A stretch of DNA of 10,354 nucleotides, taken from positions 1 to 10,354 of the forward strand of contig JAMDDL010000116.1 in assembly GCA_023488645.1 (NCBI GenBank). The letters are read 5' to 3'. The notes beneath the pieces were generated by a model, which was not told the origin of the DNA, made no database searches, and saw nothing but the letters and a program-made list of their open reading frames with translations. Positions 6,807-10,354 of the stretch are shown here, one piece after another. This DNA is from Actinomycetota bacterium. Its GTDB lineage: Bacteria > Actinomycetota > Humimicrobiia > Humimicrobiales > Humimicrobiaceae. Within the stretch, counting starts at the first letter, position 1. Every line of letters starts with the position of its first letter. Position numbers and translations under genes: made by a program.

Positions 6807-8117
6807 ATGAAAGAAAAAATTATCAAATATATAGATAATAATAAAAAATGGCTGTTTGAGACGCTTTTGGAAATAATCTCAAAAGATACGATAAACAGAT
6901 TAAATAGTGGTAATGAAAACAATGGCCAGGATTTGGTAGAAAATATCTTTAGAAAGATGAACCTTAAAATAGACAGGTTCTCACCGGATGAGGTTAAAGG
7001 TTTAAAGAAGCATCCGGCATATCTCGCAGGCAGGAATTATTCAAACAGAGATAATATTGTGGGTTACATTGGCAATAATAGTAAAAAAACAATTATATTC
7101 AGCAGTCATATTGATACTGTTCCAACGGAAAACTTAAACTGGACGAAGTCTGGTCCTCTTTCTCCTAAAATAATTGGCGATAAAATTTATGGGATAGGTG
7201 CTCTTGATATGAAAGGAGGGCTTGCGGCATCAATTTTTGCCCTAAAAACAATCATAGATCTTGGAATTGATATTGATGGAAGGGTAATTTTGGAAAGCGT
7301 TATAGATGAAGAATTTGGCGGAGCCAATGGTACGCTGGCATGTATTACAAGAGGATATGAAGGTGATTTTGCCATAATACCAGAGCCAACCGGGATGAAT
7401 ATTTGTCCCGTATGTATCAGTCAAAAATTATTTAGTATCGAAATAAGAGGCAAAGTGGGTGTAAAAATGGATAGCGGCTCTAATGAAAATGAGCCCGATA
7501 ATCCCATTTTTTTAGCAAACAAATTAATAAATGCATTATTGGAATATGAGAATTATTTAAACTCATTAAAACACAATCATTTATTTTATAAAGATCAGGG
7601 AAAACCTATTTTTTTTATTGCATCAGGTATCAGGTCAGGAGTGATAGAAGAGGACCGACTTTGGACTACTCCGGATATCTTAAATTTGAATCTGGCAGTA
7701 AGGAATTATCCTGATGGCTGCGAAACAGAGGAATTATTTGATAAAAAGTTGTATGAATTCCTTTTCAGAGATACTTTATTGAATAAAAAAATCAAAGACG
7801 GAACTATTACTTTTAATAAACACTACAGATTTTTTCCTGGACCAAGATTTAATATAAATTCTAAAAAAAATAAACAGTATCTAAATATTTTGATAGAGAG
7901 TGGAAAAGATACTACGAACAAGGAATTAAAAATTTCCGGTGCCAATTTTGCAGGAGATTTATTCATGTTTAATAATTTTAGTTCTACACCTGCAGTCTTT
8001 TTTGGTCCAGGAGGTGGCAATGCACATACAGCAGATGAATTTGTATATGCAGACGATATTGTAAATCTTTCAAAAGTTTTTGCTTATTTTGTATGTAGAA
8101 CTATTTGTTTGCAATAG
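6807..8117 (+). CDS. M20-family metallo-amidohydrolase/peptidase (ArgE/DapE/carboxypeptidase G2 type)
   Basis: The 436-residue cytoplasmic-type protein carries the full set of di-zinc ligands of clan MH family M20: H101-x-D103 in S-S-H-I-D-T-V-P, bridging D134 in A-L-D-M-K-G-G, catalytic E168 and ligand E169 in V-I-D-E-E-F-G-G, E193 in P-E-P-T-G, and H407 in N-A-H-T-A-D-E-F. Such enzymes hydrolyse amide bonds: deacetylation, desuccinylation or removal of a C-terminal amino acid. The dimerisation (lid) domain is odd. The family G-x-x-x-H, whose His helps catalysis across the dimer, reads G215-K-V-G-V219, so that His seems absent. The start has only a weak AAGG about nine bases upstream. It sits 49 bases after the first UroD-like gene and 16 before the second, clearly in one operon. 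The context suggests removal of an acyl or amino-acid group from the imported sugar conjugate, which is an inference. Confidence 0.87.
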   Translation: MKEKIIKYIDNNKKWLFETLLEIISKDTINRLNSGNENNGQDLVENIFRKMNLKIDRFSPDEVKGLKKHPAYLAGRNYSNRDNIVGYIGNNSKKTIIFSSHIDTVPTENLNWTKSGPLSPKIIGDKIYGIGALDMKGGLAASIFALKTIIDLGIDIDGRVILESVIDEEFGGANGTLACITRGYEGDFAIIPEPTGMNICPVCISQKLFSIEIRGKVGVKMDSGSNENEPDNPIFLANKLINALLEYENYLNSLKHNHLFYKDQGKPIFFIASGIRSGVIEEDRLWTTPDILNLNLAVRNYPDGCETEELFDKKLYEFLFRDTLLNKKIKDGTITFNKHYRFFPGPRFNINSKKNKQYLNILIESGKDTTNKELKISGANFAGDLFMFNNFSSTPAVFFGPGGGNAHTADEFVYADDIVNLSKVFAYFVCRTICLQ

Positions 8118-8124
8118 AAAGGAA
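8116..8124 (+). promoter_or_regulatory. Ribosome binding site that fixes the start of the second UroD-like gene
   Basis: AGAAAGGAA overlaps the stop of the M20 gene and ends nine bases before ATG 8134. The reading frame is open further back (to 8080), but that part lies inside the M20 gene and has no ribosome site. ATG 8134 is therefore the start. Confidence 0.7.
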
Positions 8125-8133
8125 TACCTAATT

Positions 8134-9312
8134 ATGAATACAAGGGAAAGATTTTTAGAGATTATGAATTTCAACACTTCAATCAGAACAATGGATTGGG
8201 AGTTCTCTTATTGGAGCGGAGCTGTTACAAAATGGTATTCTGAAGGATTAAATAAAAAATATGGATTAAAACAGAAAATGCTGGAAGAAGGAGATCTTAT
8301 AGTTGGTCCCGGTATGGTATGGCCACTGGGCAATTTTCCAAGAGATTATGATATAGCCAATCAGCTTAATCTTGATAAAGGCATTGAAACGATTGATTTT
8401 AACTATTTGTTCCAACCAAAATTTGAAGAAAAAGTTTTGAAAGATGCCGGTGATAAATTGCTGATACAGGATGAATCCGGCGTTAAAATGTGGAAGAAAA
8501 AAGATAATTCAACTCTGCCACATGTAATAGAAGGGCCTGTAAAAAATGACGTGGATTGGGAAAAAATTAAGGAGGAAAGATTAAAACCAATTTTTGATGC
8601 GCGAAAGCCCGCTAACTGGGAAGAAATAGTAAGAAGATATAAAAATCGTGATTTTTCTCTTTCGCTTTGTTTTTATCCTATTGGTTTTTTTGGTATTTTA
8701 AGACTGCTTTTTGGTACACCCCAGATATATTATGTTTATTACGATAATCCGAAACTAATTCATAGTATAAATTCGTATTTATGCGATTTATGGATAAACC
8801 TTTTCTCTGAAATATTAGTGGAAGTTGATGTTGATTGTGCCTGGTTCTGGGAAGATATGGCTGGAAGGCAGGGATCGTTGATTTCACCTAGTGCATTTAA
8901 AGAATTCATGAGTCCATATTATAAAAGAATTACGGATTTTCTTAAATCAAAGGGTATTAAACATTTTATAGTTGATACTGACGGTAATGTTAATGATTTA
9001 ATACCTGTATTTGTTGAATGTGGAATTAGCGGAATGATGCCATTTGAAGTTCAGGCTGGCAATGATATCTTAGAAATCAGAAAAAAATATCCAAAATTTA
9101 TTATATTGGGCGGTCTGGATAAAAGAGTACTGAACAATTCCAAAGAAATGATTGAAAAAGAGCTTAAGAATAAGCTTCCAATAATGTTAAATTCAGGAGG
9201 TTATATACCTGCTGCAGATCATGCAATTCTACCGGATACCAGCTGGGAGAATTATAAATTTTTTAGAAATAGAATAAAAGACTATATAGTAAAAGATAAA
9301 TACCCAGGATAA
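8134..9312 (+). CDS. Second UroD-like protein, with D-x-D in place of H-x-C
   Basis: The 392-residue protein starts M-N-T-R-E-R-F-L-E-I-M, the usual opening of UroD-superfamily proteins. It contains F-W-E-D-M, L-I-S-P-S-A-F-K-E-F-M-S-P-Y-Y, V-D-T-D-G-N (280-285), C-G-I-S-G-M-M-P-F-E, L-G-G-L-D-K-R, and G-G-Y-I-P-A-A-D-H (355-363) before D-T-S-W-E-N-Y. This belongs to a large unassigned branch often annotated only as uroporphyrinogen decarboxylase family protein. At the position of the methyltransferase H-x-C zinc motif it has D281-T-D283, and D362-H363 stands where the first paralogue has S360-H361. It is thus unlikely to use the zinc-thiolate chemistry of MtaA. HemE function is also unlikely in this setting. 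It is the fifth gene after the SIS-to-importer gap and probably translated with the M20 gene, 16 bases upstream. Its substrate is unknown; a carboxylated or enolised sugar acid or phosphate is a guess. Confidence 0.83.
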   Translation: MNTRERFLEIMNFNTSIRTMDWEFSYWSGAVTKWYSEGLNKKYGLKQKMLEEGDLIVGPGMVWPLGNFPRDYDIANQLNLDKGIETIDFNYLFQPKFEEKVLKDAGDKLLIQDESGVKMWKKKDNSTLPHVIEGPVKNDVDWEKIKEERLKPIFDARKPANWEEIVRRYKNRDFSLSLCFYPIGFFGILRLLFGTPQIYYVYYDNPKLIHSINSYLCDLWINLFSEILVEVDVDCAWFWEDMAGRQGSLISPSAFKEFMSPYYKRITDFLKSKGIKHFIVDTDGNVNDLIPVFVECGISGMMPFEVQAGNDILEIRKKYPKFIILGGLDKRVLNNSKEMIEKELKNKLPIMLNSGGYIPAADHAILPDTSWENYKFFRNRIKDYIVKDKYPG

Positions 9313-9350
9313 TTGTTAAATAAAAGATTTAAAATATGAAAGATTTTTAA

Positions 9351-10034
9351 ATGGAATCGTCTATAAAAAATTTAAAAAATAAAATAGGGGCATCTTTAGC
9401 ATGTGCCGATCAGTTAAATCTATCTAAAGAGATTGACCAATTAATAGAAGCAGGAATTGATTTTTTACATATAGATATAATGGATGGTATTTATGTAAAT
9501 AATTATTGTTTCGGCACTCAATTATTTGATTATTTAAAAAGGTATAAGATATTGGAAATTGATGTCCATTTGATGGTAGTTGATCCATATTATAAAATTG
9601 ATTTCTTTAAAAACATAAATTTTAAAAGATTATCTTTTCATATAGAAACTTGTAAAAATCCTATTCAGACTATTGATAAGATTAAGAAAAAAGGAATTGA
9701 ATGCGGGATTGCTTTAAATGTATCAACCAGTCATAATATTTTAGAATATTTATATAATGATATAGATTATGTGATGATAATGGCAGTTGAAGCCGGATTT
9801 GCAGGTCAGGATTTTAGAGAATCTACGATTGATAAAGTTAGAATAATCAGGGAAGAATTTTCCAATAGAAAAATGAATAAAGATATATATGTAGATGGTC
9901 ATATTGATTTTTATACAATCTCTAAGCTTTTTAAAGCAGGTGCGAATGTTTTTATTGGTGGGACAGCAGGCATTTTTAATGGTAAAAATAGTTATAGAGA
10001 AAATATATTAAGATTAAGGAATGCTTTTAATTAA
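9351..10034 (+). CDS. Ribulose-/allulose-6-phosphate 3-epimerase family protein (Rpe/AlsE-like)
   Basis: The 227-residue TIM-barrel protein shows the whole Rpe pattern: G-A-S-L-A-C-A-D (13-20), H40-I-D42-I-M-D-G, D-V-H73-L-M, H-I-E-T (97-100), G-I-A-L-N-V-S-T-S (119-127), G-F-A-G-Q-D-F (149-155), D182 in Y-V-D-G-H and G-G-T-A-G-I-F-N (203-210). H40, D42, H73 and D182 match the metal ligands; D42 and D182 are the acid/base pair. G-F-A-G-Q and the G-T-x-G-x-F-N ending recall E. coli AlsE more than housekeeping Rpe. Differences are V-D-G-H where V-D-G-G is usual and E-A-G where a Pro-Gly is usual. It would invert carbon 3 of a ketose phosphate, linking an unusual sugar to fructose-6-phosphate or xylulose-5-phosphate. 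No clear Shine-Dalgarno precedes ATG 9351; a four-codon ATG...TAA (9336-9350) abuts it. The gap to the gene before is 38 bases. Confidence 0.87.
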   Translation: MESSIKNLKNKIGASLACADQLNLSKEIDQLIEAGIDFLHIDIMDGIYVNNYCFGTQLFDYLKRYKILEIDVHLMVVDPYYKIDFFKNINFKRLSFHIETCKNPIQTIDKIKKKGIECGIALNVSTSHNILEYLYNDIDYVMIMAVEAGFAGQDFRESTIDKVRIIREEFSNRKMNKDIYVDGHIDFYTISKLFKAGANVFIGGTAGIFNGKNSYRENILRLRNAFN

Positions 10035-10179
10035 AATATCATAGAGCAAATTATAGAATTTTTTAATGCATTAATTATATAAATTTTTTAAAATTTAAGT
10101 CTGAAGATATAAATTTGTAAGTATTGCAATCTATATTAACAATTAAAAATTTAAAATTTTAGGGGAGATAGAAAAAAAA
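10035..10179. other. 145-bp very AT-rich gap before the GntR gene, with a 12-bp palindrome
   Basis: No gene is evident. TTAATGCATTAA (10063-10074) is a perfect palindrome. TTGTAAGTATTGCAA (10115-10129) is an imperfect inverted repeat, and TATATT (10132-10137) could be a -10 box but lacks a good -35. I see no GC-rich hairpin with a T run, so no terminator can be called after the epimerase gene. The regulator may have its own promoter here or be read through from upstream. Confidence 0.3.
10161..10167 (+). promoter_or_regulatory. Ribosome binding site of the GntR-family gene
   Basis: AGGGGAG lies about 12 bases before the TTG at 10180. No ATG or GTG is available in frame near it. This site therefore supports the unusual TTG start. 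Confidence 0.55.
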
Positions 10180-10354
10180 TTGTTAGATAAAGAAAGTTCG
10201 ATACCACTTTATAAACAATTAAAGAACAAGATTTTGGAAGAAATCCAAGAGCTTAAAAGTGATTCTAAAATCAAATCAGAAAAAGAATATTCTGAAGAAT
10301 TTAAAATAAGCCGTATAACCATCAGAAGGGCGATAGATGAATTAGTAAGAGAAA
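10180..10354 (+). CDS. GntR-family transcriptional regulator, N-terminal HTH part (runs off the right edge)
   Basis: From TTG 10180 the frame is open to the window edge (58 codons). It reads M-L-D-K-E-S-S-I-P-L-Y-K-Q-L then K-I-L-E-E-I, K-S-E-K-E-Y-S-E-E-F and I-S-R-I-T-I-R-R-A-I-D-E-L. This is the GntR winged-helix DNA-binding domain; I-P-L-Y-x-Q-L is typical of the HutC/UTRA branch, whose effector domain (outside the window) binds sugar phosphates or similar ligands. The usual G-x-x-L-P-S-E reads S-K-I-K-S-E here, so the Pro is missing. ATG is absent; TTG with AGGGGAG upstream is the only plausible start. It is the natural candidate to regulate this locus, perhaps through the repeats at 811-857. 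That target, and whether it represses or activates, are inferences. Confidence 0.85.
   Translation, partial: MLDKESSIPLYKQLKNKILEEIQELKSDSKIKSEKEYSEEFKISRITIRRAIDELVRE

Noticed and set aside
8080..8133. Extension of the second UroD-like gene back to a TTG at 8080.
   Set aside because: It would overlap the end of the M20 gene and lacks a ribosome site. ATG 8134 has AGAAAGGAA upstream and the family's usual N-terminus.
9336..9350. Four-codon ATG...TAA mini-frame abutting the epimerase start.
   Set aside because: Such short frames are frequent by chance in AT-rich DNA, and no ribosome site precedes it.
1..10354. CRISPR arrays, tRNA or rRNA genes, insertion sequences, phage or defence genes.
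   Set aside because: I saw no regularly spaced repeats, no tRNA-like fold, no transposase-like frame and no terminal inverted repeats. The coding content is metabolic and transport genes throughout.

Overview
The window is AT-rich (roughly one third G+C by eye) and bacterial. It holds eight complete genes, one partial gene at each end, and short intergenic gaps. It reads as one accessory carbohydrate-catabolism locus. The A/T-biased codon use, the Shine-Dalgarno sites of the AAAGGAGG type and the lipoprotein with a repeated A-A-E-T-T linker suggest a low-GC bacterium, either Firmicutes-like or one of the uncultured anaerobic phyla such as Atribacterota. This assignment is an inference and weak: there is no rRNA or other phylogenetic marker here.

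Layout. On the minus strand at the left edge is the N-terminal two-thirds or so of a PfkB-family sugar kinase. It diverges from everything else across a 191-bp control region (741-931). That region carries a good sigma-70-like promoter for the plus strand overlapped by several ATAAC/GTTAT inverted repeats. All remaining genes are on the plus strand: a two-domain SIS sugar-phosphate isomerase/deaminase-like protein; a 243-bp leader with two strong orphan Shine-Dalgarno sequences and a long inverted repeat; a sugar ABC importer (lipoprotein binding protein and two permeases, no ATPase); a uroporphyrinogen-decarboxylase (UroD)-like protein; an M20 metallo-amidohydrolase; a second UroD-like protein; a ribulose-/allulose-6-phosphate 3-epimerase-like protein; and the start of a GntR-family regulator, cut by the right edge.

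How the genes may work together (inference). The importer brings in a sugar or a sugar-amine/amide conjugate. The M20 enzyme hydrolyses an amide or similar bond, the kinase phosphorylates the sugar, and the SIS protein isomerises, deaminates or cleaves the phosphorylated amino sugar. The epimerase inverts carbon 3 of a ketose phosphate, and the GntR protein senses a pathway intermediate. The combination of SIS protein, PfkB kinase, binding protein plus two permeases, sugar epimerase and GntR regulator recalls the frl (fructoselysine/Amadori-product) loci. The proteins are not clear FrlB/FrlC orthologues, and the two UroD-like enzymes and the M20 enzyme are extra. The two UroD-like proteins differ at the motif that binds zinc in the methyltransferase branch (H-x-C in one, D-x-D in the other). 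Their role in a sugar operon is the main open question of the window.
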